64,000 nucleotides of DNA, taken from positions 62,001 through 126,000 of the forward strand of contig JAJXWO010000004.1 of assembly GCA_021781535.1 (NCBI GenBank), written 5' to 3'. Below are positions 44,114 through 52,949 of this stretch, piece after piece. Numbering within the stretch: position 1 is the stretch's first letter; the number at the start of each line of letters is the position of its first letter. A program made the translations under genes and the position numbers. This DNA is from Deltaproteobacteria bacterium (GTDB lineage Bacteria > Desulfobacterota > Desulfuromonadia > Geobacterales > Pseudopelobacteraceae). Below the pieces are notes generated by a model. The model saw only the letters and a program-made list of their open reading frames with translations. It was not told where the DNA came from and ran no database searches.

Positions 44114-45434
44114 GACGGTCCCCCTCTGTCGTTTTGGCACCCTCTTCTGTTGTTGCCGGCCGCATCAGCAGTATCAGCAGTCCGATAGTCAGTGCCAGGT
44201 AGACGACAAAAAACGTGAAGAGCACGAGACCAATACTTGTCTGTGGAGTCACCCCTTCCGTTACGCGCATCTGCTCCCTGGCAATCCAGGGCTGCCGGCC
44301 GAATTCGGTGACGAGCCAGCCGCTCTCCAGGGCAATCATACCGAACGGGGAGGCAAGGAGCAAAGCGCGGAGCGGCCATTTGTTCAGCGGCACTTCCTGT
44401 CGACGCCAGCGCAGCCACCAGAACCAGCCGGCCGGCGCAAGCATGATAAAGAAAGAGGCTACCATCAGGTCGAAGAAGGGATGGACAAACCGTGGGTCAG
44501 GGGCGGTGCCGGGTGGGAAGGCGTCAAGTCCCTCGACGAGGGCGTCGGGATCGCGAAAGGCAAGGTAGCTCAGGAGGTTAGGTATCCTGATGCCGTACAG
44601 GACCGTGCCGGTCGCAGGGTCCGGCCAGCCGCCGATGTAAAGCGGTGCGCCCCTGGCAGTGGTAAAAAGGGTTTCCATCGCCGCCAGCTTGGGCTTTTGC
44701 TGGACAGCAATGGTCATGGCCGCCCAGTCGCCCGAGACCAGCATGAGAGGAAGTGACACAGAAGCTACTGCCAGGGCCAGCGTAAGGGCGCGCTTGTTGT
44801 GTTCACTTCTGTGCCCGTGCAACAGACTGAACGCATAAACGCCGGCCACCGCAAAGCCGGTGGCAACGTATGCCGCCAGGGTGCCGTGCACCGCCTCATG
44901 GGCCCATGCCGGGTTGTTCAGGGCTTGAAAAGGATGCACATCGGCAAGGTTTCCGTCTACGAGTCTGAAACCTGCGGGGGTATTCATCCACGCGTTGGCG
45001 CTGATGACAAATACAGCCGAGACCGCTGCAGCAACAGTCAGGACAATCGTGCAGAAAAAGAGCATCCGGCGGGAGAGCCGCTGTTCGCCGTAAATGTAGA
45101 GGGCAAGAAAAATCGCCTCCACAAAAAAAGCATAGCCCTCCATAGAGAAGGCAAGTCCGATGAGAGGACCGCTGAACGCCATGAAACGGGGCCACAGGAG
45201 CCCCAGTTCAAAGGAGAGGATGGTGCCGGAGACCGCACCAATGGCGAACAACACGCCTGCCGGACGTATCCAGCGGCGGGCAAGCTGGTGGTACAGTTCG
45301 TCTCCGGTGCGCAGTGACAGCCCTTCGGCAATCATCAGCATGAGCGGCAGTCCGATCCCTAGGGTCGCATAGATGATGTGGAAACCGAGCGAAAGGCCCA
45401 TCAGGGCGCGGGCAGATAATACGTTATCCATCAA
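44100..45434 (-). CDS. cydA: cytochrome bd-type quinol oxidase subunit I
   Basis: CydA carries the hemes of the bd-type quinol oxidase. The 444-residue protein has about nine helices. Heme ligand His19 is in LGFHIIYATLG, SMEGYAFFVEAIFLALY and HEAVHGTLAAYVATGF contain further conserved residues, and GRQPWIAREQMRVTEGVTP is the quinol-site signature. The short Q loop resembles the cyanide-insensitive (CIO) type. It is the first gene of cydA-cydB-poxB-flavoprotein and lies behind an extended -10 promoter. Confidence 0.94.
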   Translation of the reverse strand: MMDNVLSARALMGLSLGFHIIYATLGIGLPLMLMIAEGLSLRTGDELYHQLARRWIRPAGVLFAIGAVSGTILSFELGLLWPRFMAFSGPLIGLAFSMEGYAFFVEAIFLALYIYGEQRLSRRMLFFCTIVLTVAAAVSAVFVISANAWMNTPAGFRLVDGNLADVHPFQALNNPAWAHEAVHGTLAAYVATGFAVAGVYAFSLLHGHRSEHNKRALTLALAVASVSLPLMLVSGDWAAMTIAVQQKPKLAAMETLFTTARGAPLYIGGWPDPATGTVLYGIRIPNLLSYLAFRDPDALVEGLDAFPPGTAPDPRFVHPFFDLMVASFFIMLAPAGWFWWLRWRRQEVPLNKWPLRALLLASPFGMIALESGWLVTEFGRQPWIAREQMRVTEGVTPQTSIGLVLFTFFVVYLALTIGLLILLMRPATTEEGAKTTEGDRHVDP

Positions 45435-45514
45435 CCCTCCTCTTCAACACTTACTCCGGTCCGGTGGTTCTCCTTTACTCCGTTCGTGACTCCGTATGCG
45501 AGATGCGAACAATA

Positions 45515-45523
45515 ATTATACCA
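45515..45523 (-). promoter_or_regulatory. extended -10 promoter for cydA operon
   Basis: On the minus strand TGGTATAAT is an extended -10 element (perfect TATAAT with TGn). No good -35 is present, which is common for extended -10 promoters and leaves room for an activator. The start would be near 45508, 74 bases before cydA. Confidence 0.5.
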
Positions 45524-45693
45524 TAAAATAAAAAGCAACTGACGTGCCGGAGAGATTCGCGGAGGTTAACCGAAGGCCCTGGTACAGGGAGATAACGATG
45601 TGGAACAAAAATATGTCGGCATCCATATAGGCTCATTTGTACTATAATATGGGAGAGAGAAAGGAAAACAAAAGGGCTGTGAAGGAGGTCCCT

Positions 45694-45909
45694 ATGAAAA
45701 AACTTCTTGTCTTAATCGTTGCCCTGATCTCGTTATTGGGCGGTTGCGTGGTTTATCCAGGATATTATGACGAGTATTATCGTCCTTACCCAGACGGTTA
45801 CTACGGCTATGTGGAACCGGATTTACACGTCTTTTACTATGGTGGGCACGGTTTCCATGATGGAGACGGTTTCCGTCGTGGCGGCCACTGGGATGGTGAT
45901 CGGCGATAG
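45694..45909 (+). CDS. small Tyr/Gly/His-rich lipoprotein
   Basis: A 71-residue predicted lipoprotein, MKKLLVLIVALISLLGGC with lipobox LGGC and Cys18. The mature part is rich in Tyr, Gly, His and Asp (YPGYYDEYYRPYPDGYYGY, then HGFHDGDGFRRGGHWDG). Such low-complexity Tyr-rich tails are seen in small cell-surface lipoproteins; function unknown, though the His/Asp pattern could bind metal. A full AAGGAGGT ribosome site precedes the ATG, and a TATAAT at 45643-45648 may be its -10. It is divergent from cydA. Confidence 0.75.
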   Translation: MKKLLVLIVALISLLGGCVVYPGYYDEYYRPYPDGYYGYVEPDLHVFYYGGHGFHDGDGFRRGGHWDGDRR

Positions 45910-45958
45910 TGCGCAGAGGGAGCGATTTTTTTGCAGCAGTCCGTGTTTTCAGTACTCA

Positions 45959-47692
45959 TTATTTCTTTGTCTTCAACCAGTCATTCAGCTTTGCAAGCAA
46001 GTCTTCAAGAATCAACGGTTTAGGAAGATGGTCGTCCATCCCTGCTTCGATACAGATGTCACGATCCTGTTTCATGGCATTGCCGGTGAGCGCAATGACC
46101 GGGATATCGTGCCGCCGTACTGCTGAGGCGGGATCGCGGATGACGGCGGCGACTTCATAGCCACTCATGTCCGGCATCATGCAATCCATCAGTACCACCG
46201 CATAATCGGTATGCTGCAGTGCGTACAACGCTTCGTTCCCGTTACGTGCCACATCAACATGATAGCCATAGTTTTTCAGCAACTTGGGAACTATTTTCTG
46301 GGCTGTCGGATCATCATCGGTCAACAGGATACGGATTTCAGCAGAGTCTTTCCCTCTTTCATAGAGGAAATTGAGGGGTATTTGCCTGAGGTGGTGATCT
46401 CTCACACGTTGTTTTTCCATTACCACGGTGAACCAGAAGGTAGAACCCTGCCCCTCGACGCTATTTACTCCGATAGTTCCCCCCATCAGTTCTACCAACT
46501 CTTTACATATTGTTAAACCAAGTCCGGTGCCGCCATATGTGCGGGTTGTGGAGCTGTCGGCCTGGGTGAAGGGCTCGAAAATATAGTTCAGCTTATCGGC
46601 CGCGATGCCGATGCCGCTGTCTTGAACCAAAAATCGGAGCGTAGCCGAGTGCTCCGTCTCGGTTTCTTTCTTGACCTGAAGTGTTACATCGCCCCTGGCC
46701 GTGAATTTGATAGCGTTGCAGACAAGATTGGTAAGTACCTGACGCAGTCGCACTGCATCGCCGTTCAAGGCTGTTGGAACGCCGGTATCAATCGAGTAGG
46801 CGAGTCTGATCCCTTTTTCGTGGGCTTTAAGTGCCAAAAAGTTGATGATTTCTGAAATCACCGGTTTCAGGTCAAAGTCTACTGGATCCGGCTCTATCTT
46901 GTGCGCTTCAATTTTTGACAGGTCGAGGATGTCGTTTAGCAGTTTCACCAGTGCGATGCCCGAGAGTTTGGCATTTTCGGCATATTCGCGTTGTTCCTCG
47001 GTCAGTACAGTGTGCTGCAGCAGTTCGATCATGCCGATGACACCATTCATCGGGGTGCGAATCTCGTGGCTCATGCTGGCCAGGAAGCGGCTCTTGGCAA
47101 TGTTGGCTGCTTCGGCAGCAGTTTTGGCCTGGCGTAAATCTTCTTCAGCCTGTTTTCGGTACGTTATGTCGCTCAGGGCGATATGGTATATGGGCGTGCC
47201 TGCGGTGTCCTGTGCAGCGATAGCTACCAGTTGTGTCCAGAATGTTGTCCGGCCCATTTTTACCATTCGAAGTTCGTACGTCTGGGTTTCACCGGTCTTT
47301 TTGAGTGTTTTGCGGTGCTTGTCATGAATGTCCAGGTCTTCAGGAAAGATGAATTGGGAAAAAGGCAGCCGGACCAGCGTATTCCGGGCCATACCCAGCA
47401 TGGTGCATGCCGTGAGATTGGCCTCCAGGATTATTCCGCTTTCGCATGTCGAGACATAGCCTGTCGGTGCCATGTCGTAGAGATCAAAATACCGTGACCG
47501 CTCTGCCTCCAGCGCCTCCTGCGTCTTGCGAAGGTCCTCATTCTGCATTTCAAGTTCGATCAGGTGCACCCGCAGTTCGTGAAGTTCCTGTTCAGCAGGA
47601 AGTGGTTCCTGTGCCGGAAGCGCAGCTCTCTTTACGGCGTCCTCGGACTGCATGCGTAAATTCCGGCCTGGCTCAGGTGGTATCTTTCTCAT
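45959..47692 (-). CDS. PAS hybrid histidine kinase with C-terminal receiver
   Basis: A 577-residue soluble hybrid kinase. A coiled coil ([20 protein letters not shown]) at 38-57 leads to a PAS domain (about 62-175, [13 protein letters not shown]). HisKA follows with His209 in [16 protein letters not shown], then HATPase ([35 protein letters not shown]), then a receiver with acceptor Asp503 ([13 protein letters not shown]). No transmembrane segment is seen. It is 93 bases downstream of a single-domain response regulator on the same strand. The N-terminal module resembles that of the kinase at 55957. Confidence 0.92.
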   Translation of the reverse strand: MRKIPPEPGRNLRMQSEDAVKRAALPAQEPLPAEQELHELRVHLIELEMQNEDLRKTQEALEAERSRYFDLYDMAPTGYVSTCESGIILEANLTACTMLGMARNTLVRLPFSQFIFPEDLDIHDKHRKTLKKTGETQTYELRMVKMGRTTFWTQLVAIAAQDTAGTPIYHIALSDITYRKQAEEDLRQAKTAAEAANIAKSRFLASMSHEIRTPMNGVIGMIELLQHTVLTEEQREYAENAKLSGIALVKLLNDILDLSKIEAHKIEPDPVDFDLKPVISEIINFLALKAHEKGIRLAYSIDTGVPTALNGDAVRLRQVLTNLVCNAIKFTARGDVTLQVKKETETEHSATLRFLVQDSGIGIAADKLNYIFEPFTQADSSTTRTYGGTGLGLTICKELVELMGGTIGVNSVEGQGSTFWFTVVMEKQRVRDHHLRQIPLNFLYERGKDSAEIRILLTDDDPTAQKIVPKLLKNYGYHVDVARNGNEALYALQHTDYAVVLMDCMMPDMSGYEVAAVIRDPASAVRRHDIPVIALTGNAMKQDRDICIEAGMDDHLPKPLILEDLLAKLNDWLKTKK

Positions 47693-47785
47693 CGTGCCTC
47701 ACAGGGTTCCTGTGCATTAATTGCCGTTTGGTTTGTAAGACAAATAGACGTGTGTGCTTCAATTGGAATGAATCTGCCCGGTTTT

Positions 47786-48175
47786 TCAGCTGTGTTCTCT
47801 GCCCATAATTTTTTTAACCATCTTCAATAGTTGTGTTGATACGTACGGTTTGGGAAGCCACATGACGTTATTCGTGCCGTTCGTCATCAGCAGAACATTT
47901 TCAGATGCATTGGCATAACCGCTTGTAAATATCACTTTTATGCCAGCTTCAATCGCACTGATCTCGTCATAGGCAGCAATGCCGTTTTTCTTCGGCATAT
48001 TAACGTCAAACAATAGAAGCTTTATGCGCCCTTTGTTCTGCAGGAATTTTTGCACGGCCTCCTCACCATCAACGGCGCTAATAACCTCATAACCAAAGTT
48101 ATCAAGCAGCAGCAGAGCCATGTTCCGGACATTCTCGTCATCTTCCGCCAGAAGTATGGTCTGTTTTCTCGGCAT
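47786..48175 (-). CDS. single-domain response regulator (receiver only)
   Basis: A 129-residue receiver domain with the acidic pair EDD (11-13), phospho-acceptor Asp57 in LLLFDVNMPKKNG, Thr/Ser in VIFTSGYAN and the LPKPY lysine. There is no output domain, so it works through protein contacts or phosphorelay, probably with the downstream hybrid kinase. It is the first gene of this two-gene minus-strand unit and divergent from hcp. Confidence 0.93.
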   Translation of the reverse strand: MPRKQTILLAEDDENVRNMALLLLDNFGYEVISAVDGEEAVQKFLQNKGRIKLLLFDVNMPKKNGIAAYDEISAIEAGIKVIFTSGYANASENVLLMTNGTNNVMWLPKPYVSTQLLKMVKKIMGREHS

Positions 48176-48326
48176 AGAATTAATCCCTTTTCTGTTGGCA
48201 AAGCGATGCGGTGAAAGGCTGGCTGCGTATACCCGGAATCTTTAGTATAGCAGGCAATTGTGTATTGAAAAGAACAGGGCAATAAATAATGCCGGAAACG
48301 AATCATCAATAGCGTTCTGGTGTTTT

Positions 48327-48340
48327 TTGATATCGGTCAA
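48327..48340 (+). promoter_or_regulatory. FNR/CRP-family binding site upstream of hcp
   Basis: TTGATATCGGTCAA matches the FNR consensus TTGAT-N4-ATCAA at nine of ten defined bases. Its centre (48333.5) lies about 39-40 bases before the predicted transcription start near 48373, close to the -41.5 position of class II activators. In other bacteria hcp is controlled by FNR, NsrR or the CRP/FNR-type HcpR, so an activator of that family is likely here. Confidence 0.6.
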
Positions 48341-48357
48341 GCAATGCCGCTAAAAAC

Positions 48358-48366
48358 TGGTATAAT
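48358..48366 (+). promoter_or_regulatory. extended -10 promoter of hcp
   Basis: TGGTATAAT gives a perfect -10 with the TGn extension. No -35 hexamer is evident; the FNR-type site occupies that position, as expected for an activator-dependent promoter. The leader to the hcp ATG is about 66 bases and ends with GGGAGGA. Confidence 0.6.
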
Positions 48367-48438
48367 TTGCAGATAGTCAATCTGTATTACCCACTGTTGT
48401 CTACAGGGATCACAATCTAAAAGGGAGGAATAAAAACA

Positions 48439-50040
48439 ATGAGTATGTTCTGTAATCAATGCGAGCAGGCCGCAAACGGCACCGGCTGTAATATCTCGGG
48501 TGTCTGCGGCAAAAAACCGGAAGTGGCGGCACTGCAGGATCACCTGCTTTACGGTCTGAAGAGCCTGGCACTCTATGCCGACAAAAGTGGCCGTAACGCC
48601 GAAGTAGACCGTTTTACCATTGAAGCCCTGTTCAGCACTGTCACCAATGTTGATTTTGAAGCAGCACGCATCGGCGGCCTGATCAAACAATGCTACGAGT
48701 TGAAAGAGAAGGCCAAGGCCGCTGCCGGTGTGACCATCAGCAGGACGGAGGCCGACTGGAAGCCGGCTGACGATCTGGCTGGCATGATTGCCCAGGGCGA
48801 GCAGCATGGCATCAACACCCAGCACGTCAATGAAGATATCCGTTCCGTGATTGAAATCCTCATGTACGGCCTGAAGGGCATGGCCGCCTATATGGACCAC
48901 GCCATGATCCTTGGCAGGAGCAACGACGAGGTAATGGCCTTTTTCCAGAAAGCACTTGCCGCCACGACCGATCCCAACCTCGGCCTGATGGATTTCGTCG
49001 GTCTCGTCATGGAATGCGGCAAGCAGAACCTGACCGTCATGGGGTTGCTTGACAGCGCTCACACCGACACCTATGGCCATCCGGTGCCGACCGCAGTACA
49101 GCTCGGTACCAAAGCCGGCAAGGCAATTCTCGTGACCGGCCACGACCTGAAGATGCTGGAAGAATTGCTCAAACAGACTGAAGGCACGGGCATCAACATT
49201 TACACCCACGGCGAGATGCTGCCGGCACACGGTTATCCCGGTCTGAAGAAGTATGCCCACCTGGTCGGCAACTTCGGCGGAGCCTGGCAGGACCAGGCCA
49301 AAGAGTTCGTCAACTTCCCCGGTGCAATTATCTTCAACACCAACTGCATCCAGAAGCCATCAGCCAGTTACACAGACCGTCTCTACACCTGGGGACTCGT
49401 CGCCTGGCCGGATGTAATGCATGTTGACGGCTGGGACTTCTCGGCGGTCATCAACAAGGCCCTCGAACTCCCCGGCTTCCCGGACAACCCCGGCCAGGAA
49501 ATTCTGACCGGTTTTGGTCACAACGCCGTATTGGGAGTGGCCGACAAAATTATCGCTGCCGTCAAAAGCGGAGCCATCAAGCACTTCTTCCTCATCGGTG
49601 GCTGCGACGGTGCCAAATCGGGACGTAACTACTACACCGAATTTGCCGAAAAGCTCCCGCAGGATACGGTTATCATGACCCTGGCGTGCGGCAAATACCG
49701 TTTCAACAAGCTGGAGTTCGGCGACATCGGCGGCATTCCGCGCCTGCTTGATATCGGCCAGTGCAATGACGCCTATTCTGCCATCCAGATTGCCATAGCC
49801 CTGGCAGGCGCCTTTGAATGCGGTGTCAACGACCTGCCGCTTTCGATGATACTTTCCTGGTACGAGCAGAAGGCGGTGGTGATTCTCCTGACCCTGCTCC
49901 ACCTCGGCATCAAGAACATCAAGCTCGGGCCGACGCTGCCGGCGTTCATTACCCCCACGATCCTCAACTTCCTGGTTGAGAACTTCAATATCGGCCCGAT
50001 TACTACGGTCGAGGCCGATATGAAGGCAATTCTTGGTTAG
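48439..50040 (+). CDS. hcp: hydroxylamine reductase / hybrid cluster protein (class I)
   Basis: Hcp carries a 4Fe-4S cluster and the unusual hybrid Fe-S-O cluster. It reduces hydroxylamine in vitro and acts on NO in vivo. The 533-residue protein starts MSMFCNQCEQAANGTGCN, with the proximal cluster cysteines 5, 8, 17 and 23 in class I spacing (C-x2-C-x8-C-x5-C). Later hybrid-cluster segments include THGEMLPAHGYPGLKKY, NTNCIQKP and LACGKYRFNKLEFGDIGGIPR. AGGGAGGA precedes the ATG. An FNR-type site and extended -10 lie upstream. The PAS gene follows closely. Confidence 0.97.
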   Translation: MSMFCNQCEQAANGTGCNISGVCGKKPEVAALQDHLLYGLKSLALYADKSGRNAEVDRFTIEALFSTVTNVDFEAARIGGLIKQCYELKEKAKAAAGVTISRTEADWKPADDLAGMIAQGEQHGINTQHVNEDIRSVIEILMYGLKGMAAYMDHAMILGRSNDEVMAFFQKALAATTDPNLGLMDFVGLVMECGKQNLTVMGLLDSAHTDTYGHPVPTAVQLGTKAGKAILVTGHDLKMLEELLKQTEGTGINIYTHGEMLPAHGYPGLKKYAHLVGNFGGAWQDQAKEFVNFPGAIIFNTNCIQKPSASYTDRLYTWGLVAWPDVMHVDGWDFSAVINKALELPGFPDNPGQEILTGFGHNAVLGVADKIIAAVKSGAIKHFFLIGGCDGAKSGRNYYTEFAEKLPQDTVIMTLACGKYRFNKLEFGDIGGIPRLLDIGQCNDAYSAIQIAIALAGAFECGVNDLPLSMILSWYEQKAVVILLTLLHLGIKNIKLGPTLPAFITPTILNFLVENFNIGPITTVEADMKAILG

Positions 50041-50146
50041 GAGAAAACAAAAACAACAGTTACCCATGAATGCCCCGCTGCCCAAGGTGGAGGTGTTCAT
50101 GGGTAATCATCTTTGGATTGCTACAAACGCCACCGGGGGAGGATTC

Positions 50147-50581
50147 ATGGACAGACTGTTGGAACAGCTGGTCGAGCAGGCACCGGATGCAATGCTCATT
50201 GCGGACAGGGAGGGGATTATCCGCTTCTGGAACAGCGGGGCAGAGCAGATGTTCGGCCATCCTGCAGCCGAAGCTGTCGGCCAATCACTTGATCTTATTA
50301 TCCCGGAAAATCTGCGGAGCCGCCATTGGGAAGGTTATTGGCGGGTGATGGCGTCCGGAGAGACGAAATACAAAACCGGTCTGCTCTCGTCACCGGGCAT
50401 ACGTAAGGACGGGACCCGCATATCGCTGGAATTCAGCATGGTGCTGTTGTGCGACGAAGCCGGCGTCATGCAGGGCTGCGCATCGGTCATGCGGGACGTG
50501 ACAGAACGGTGGAAAAAAGAGAAGGAGCTGAAAGAGCGTTTGAGTACGTGTGAAAGAGAGTTGTCGCGTCTGTCCGTTTAG
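50147..50581 (+). CDS. stand-alone PAS domain protein
   Basis: A 144-residue protein with one PAS domain (about residues 4-125; DRLLEQLVEQAPDAMLIADR, then RFWNSGAEQMFG and a C-terminal PAC part ending SVMRDVTERWKKE). A short coiled coil follows. There is no kinase, cyclase or DNA-binding domain. GGGGGAGG before the ATG at 50147 decides the start, although the frame is open back into hcp (50033). It is 106 bases downstream of hcp on the same strand and may be co-expressed. It may bind heme, flavin or partner kinases; the ligand is unknown. Confidence 0.8.
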   Translation: MDRLLEQLVEQAPDAMLIADREGIIRFWNSGAEQMFGHPAAEAVGQSLDLIIPENLRSRHWEGYWRVMASGETKYKTGLLSSPGIRKDGTRISLEFSMVLLCDEAGVMQGCASVMRDVTERWKKEKELKERLSTCERELSRLSV

Positions 50582-50643
50582 ATTTTAACTGGCAGAGGGT
50601 AGAGTGAACTGCTTCTTAATTTGGCTGTAAAACGGAGGATACC

Positions 50644-51195
50644 ATGAAGCGCATTTTTCTATTGATTATCACTCTGGTAGTGCTGATGCCGTTGAATGTG
50701 TTGGCAGAGACCTACACCATAGATCCTTCCAATACCACGATTCAGTTCAAAGTCAGAAACATGCTGGTCATGAATGTGACGGGTACTTTTGAAAAATTCA
50801 GGGGCACGGTAGATATTGATGAAACGGATATAACCAGATCAAAGGCGGACATCAGTATCGAGACCGCTTCGATTAATACCGGCATTGACAGGCGCGACAA
50901 GGATTTGCGCAGCCCTAATTTTTTTGATGTTGCAAAATTCCCGGTCATGACGTTCGTCACAACCAGGGTAGAAACGGCTGCAGGTAAGCTGAAGGTCACC
51001 GGCAACCTGACAATCAAAGGTGTGACCAAAGAGGTTACGTTAACGATCGACGACCCGAAAAGACTGCTGGACGGACCTAAGCGGGGTGCGACTGCCACTG
51101 CCACAATCAACCGGCAGGATTTTGGCGTAAGCAAGGGAGCGGTAATTTCCAACACAGTTTTTATTACCGTCACAACCGAGCTGGTCAAGAAGTGA
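50644..51195 (+). CDS. YceI family periplasmic protein
   Basis: A 183-residue YceI-fold lipocalin-like protein with a signal peptide (MKRIFLLIITLVVLMPLNVLA). The mature part starts ETYTIDPSNTTIQFKVRN and shows the family's DKDLRSPNFFDVAKFPVMTF, VTGNLTIKGVTKEVTL and a DFGVSKGAVISNTVFITV ending. YceI proteins bind polyprenoid or similar lipids in the periplasm. GGAGG is at the right distance. It lies alone, convergent with an exporter gene. Confidence 0.93.
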   Translation: MKRIFLLIITLVVLMPLNVLAETYTIDPSNTTIQFKVRNMLVMNVTGTFEKFRGTVDIDETDITRSKADISIETASINTGIDRRDKDLRSPNFFDVAKFPVMTFVTTRVETAAGKLKVTGNLTIKGVTKEVTLTIDDPKRLLDGPKRGATATATINRQDFGVSKGAVISNTVFITVTTELVKK

Positions 51196-51276
51196 CAGTG
51201 CCAGGTCTGTGCAGGCGGTACTCCTTCTGATGACGTGCGCTCCAGGAGTGCCATGGCCAGCCAGGTGAAGAACCCG

Positions 51277-52488
51277 CTACGCAGCAGACTGGCTGGTGCC
51301 CCGGCCACAGAGCACTACGGCGCACCAGCCTAATACACCGCTCGCAGCCATCGTGGCGGTCATCGGTACTGCCGTGCCGTTGTGGTACATTCCTACGAAG
51401 GCTCCTGCACTTGCGCCAAGCGAATACTGTATCGTTCCCAGAAGTGCCGACGCGCTCCCTGCCGTCTTGTCGAACGGCTCCAGGGCAAGCGCCGTCACGT
51501 TTGGATAGAGAAATCCCGTCATGCTCAGGCAGATGAACAGGAGGATGACTTGAACGGGAAAACCGCCAATTCCTGTCATCCCTGCAACTGTGAGCAGAAG
51601 GGCGGTCGCTGCATTAATGGTGAACGCACCATTCAGGATGCGGTGAGCGCTGAAACGTTTTAGCAGCCTGCGGTTGAGCTGTGATGCTCCAATCAGTCCA
51701 CAGGCATTGGCGCCGAAGAAGAGTCCGAAGTGCTGGGGAGAGATTCCGTGCAATTCGATGAAGAGGAAGGGCGCTCCCGAAATATAAGAAAAGTTGACTC
51801 CGGCGATGCATCCCAGCGCAATGGCGTAACGAACGTAGCTGTGATTGAGGAGAAGGCGCCGATAAATAGCGGCCATCTCGGCAAGATTGTGCCGGACGCG
51901 CCGCTCCTCAGGCAGCGATTCGGGGAGCCCCACCGCTACTGCAACGAGTGACAGCAGCCCGAAGACCCCCAAAAATACGAAAATCCCCCTCCATCCCGTG
52001 ATCAGCAGGATTTGTCCGCCTGCGATCGGCGCCAGTATCGGTGCAGCTCCCATCACCAGCATGAGAAGAGAAAACATCCGGGCCGCTTCAGTTGTGTCAT
52101 AGAGATCGCGCACCACGGCACGCGAAATTACCATGCCTGCTCCACCTCCGATCGCCATCACCAGGCGCCAGAACAGGAGCCCCTCACCCGTATGGACACA
52201 GGCGCACCCTGCCGCCGAAGCAACGTACAGCGCCAATCCGTAGAGGAGCGGCCTGCGCCTTCCAAAACGGTCGGAAAGCGGCCCGTAAAACAATTGCCCT
52301 GCGGCCATACCGAACAGGAAAGCGGAAATGGAGAGCTGCACCGTGCCGAGCGGGACCCTGAGATCTTGTGCCATCTGCGGAAAGGCGGGGAGATACATGT
52401 CGATGGACATGGAGCCGAACGCGGTCATGGTACCAAGAATCAATACCATGCGTGCCAGTTGGCTGCGGGACATGCTGTTTGACATCAC
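51277..52488 (-). CDS. Bcr/CflA-type MFS multidrug exporter
   Basis: A 403-residue major facilitator with 12 predicted helices. It begins with LARMVLILGTMTAFGSMSID and carries the family's early MYLPAFPQMAQDL, motif A GPLSDRFGRRRPLLYG, and SRAVVRDLYDTTEAARMFSL (motif of the Bcr/CflA group). LMLVMGAAPILAPIAGGQI follows. Members expel bicyclomycin, chloramphenicol or sulfonamides through proton antiport; the substrate here is not known. A possible shorter start is MSRSQL four codons in. Confidence 0.9.
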   Translation of the reverse strand: MMSNSMSRSQLARMVLILGTMTAFGSMSIDMYLPAFPQMAQDLRVPLGTVQLSISAFLFGMAAGQLFYGPLSDRFGRRRPLLYGLALYVASAAGCACVHTGEGLLFWRLVMAIGGGAGMVISRAVVRDLYDTTEAARMFSLLMLVMGAAPILAPIAGGQILLITGWRGIFVFLGVFGLLSLVAVAVGLPESLPEERRVRHNLAEMAAIYRRLLLNHSYVRYAIALGCIAGVNFSYISGAPFLFIELHGISPQHFGLFFGANACGLIGASQLNRRLLKRFSAHRILNGAFTINAATALLLTVAGMTGIGGFPVQVILLFICLSMTGFLYPNVTALALEPFDKTAGSASALLGTIQYSLGASAGAFVGMYHNGTAVPMTATMAASGVLGWCAVVLCGRGTSQSAA

Positions 52489-52591
52489 ACTTCCTTCTCA
52501 TATTGATGGTACCAATAGACACCAGCACTAATTTGGGAGATTATGTGGTGGCAAAGGAACGGTAAAAACGTCACACCGGATGGAGGATACT

Positions 52592-52843
52592 ATGAAAATA
52601 GAAGTTATAGAAACTACTGACAAAATCCGCAAGTCTTTATTCGGCAATGTGTTGGAAGCCCTCAGGGCATGCGGTCTTAACGGAAAGGTCGTGGTAGTCA
52701 AGGATATCAGGACTATTTTAAAATATGGGGTAAAATCGGCGCCGGCACTCATCATAAACGGCATTGTCATGTTTGCGGGGAAATCACAGTCGCCAGAGGA
52801 AATCATAAAATTAATTCAACAGAATCTCTCGAATTTCACATAA
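52592..52843 (+). CDS. small thioredoxin-like protein lacking the CxxC motif
   Basis: An 83-residue protein with a thioredoxin/glutaredoxin-like fold, close to the small redox-active disulfide (MTH895/TM0996-like) family. The beta-alpha-beta start (MKIEVIETTD) and the cis-proline segment SAPALIING (Pro51) with FAGKSQSPEEIIKLI are typical. The active-site CxxC expected near residue 10-14 is missing, and Cys27 is the only cysteine, so it cannot do normal dithiol exchange. GGAGGATA precedes the ATG at 52592. It is followed by a strong terminator. Confidence 0.75.
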   Translation: MKIEVIETTDKIRKSLFGNVLEALRACGLNGKVVVVKDIRTILKYGVKSAPALIINGIVMFAGKSQSPEEIIKLIQQNLSNFT

Positions 52844-52891
52844 AACAGGATATACTCTTGTTAAGGAATTGAAATTATAGATCGGTATCAT

Positions 52892-52928
52892 ATCCGGCAC
52901 AGCACCTATCCCTGTGTGCCGGATTTTT
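52892..52928 (+). terminator. Rho-independent terminator or attenuator before the CheB-CheR gene
   Basis: A 10-bp GC-rich stem, ATCCGGCACA (52892-52901) and TGTGCCGGAT (52915-52924), is followed by TTTTT. It ends the thioredoxin-like transcript, but it stops only 21 bases before the next ATG. Any transcript of the CheB-CheR gene that begins upstream must pass it. Confidence 0.75.
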
Positions 52929-52949
52929 AAATGCGCAGTGGAGAACCCA

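Noticed and set aside
48337-49260. 307-codon open frame antisense to hcp
   Set aside because: It mirrors a highly conserved hcp frame and has the composition expected from codon-bias shadowing; no ribosome site.
50033-50146. N-terminal extension of the PAS protein starting inside hcp
   Set aside because: The extension has no domain character, and the ATG at 50147 has a much stronger ribosome site.
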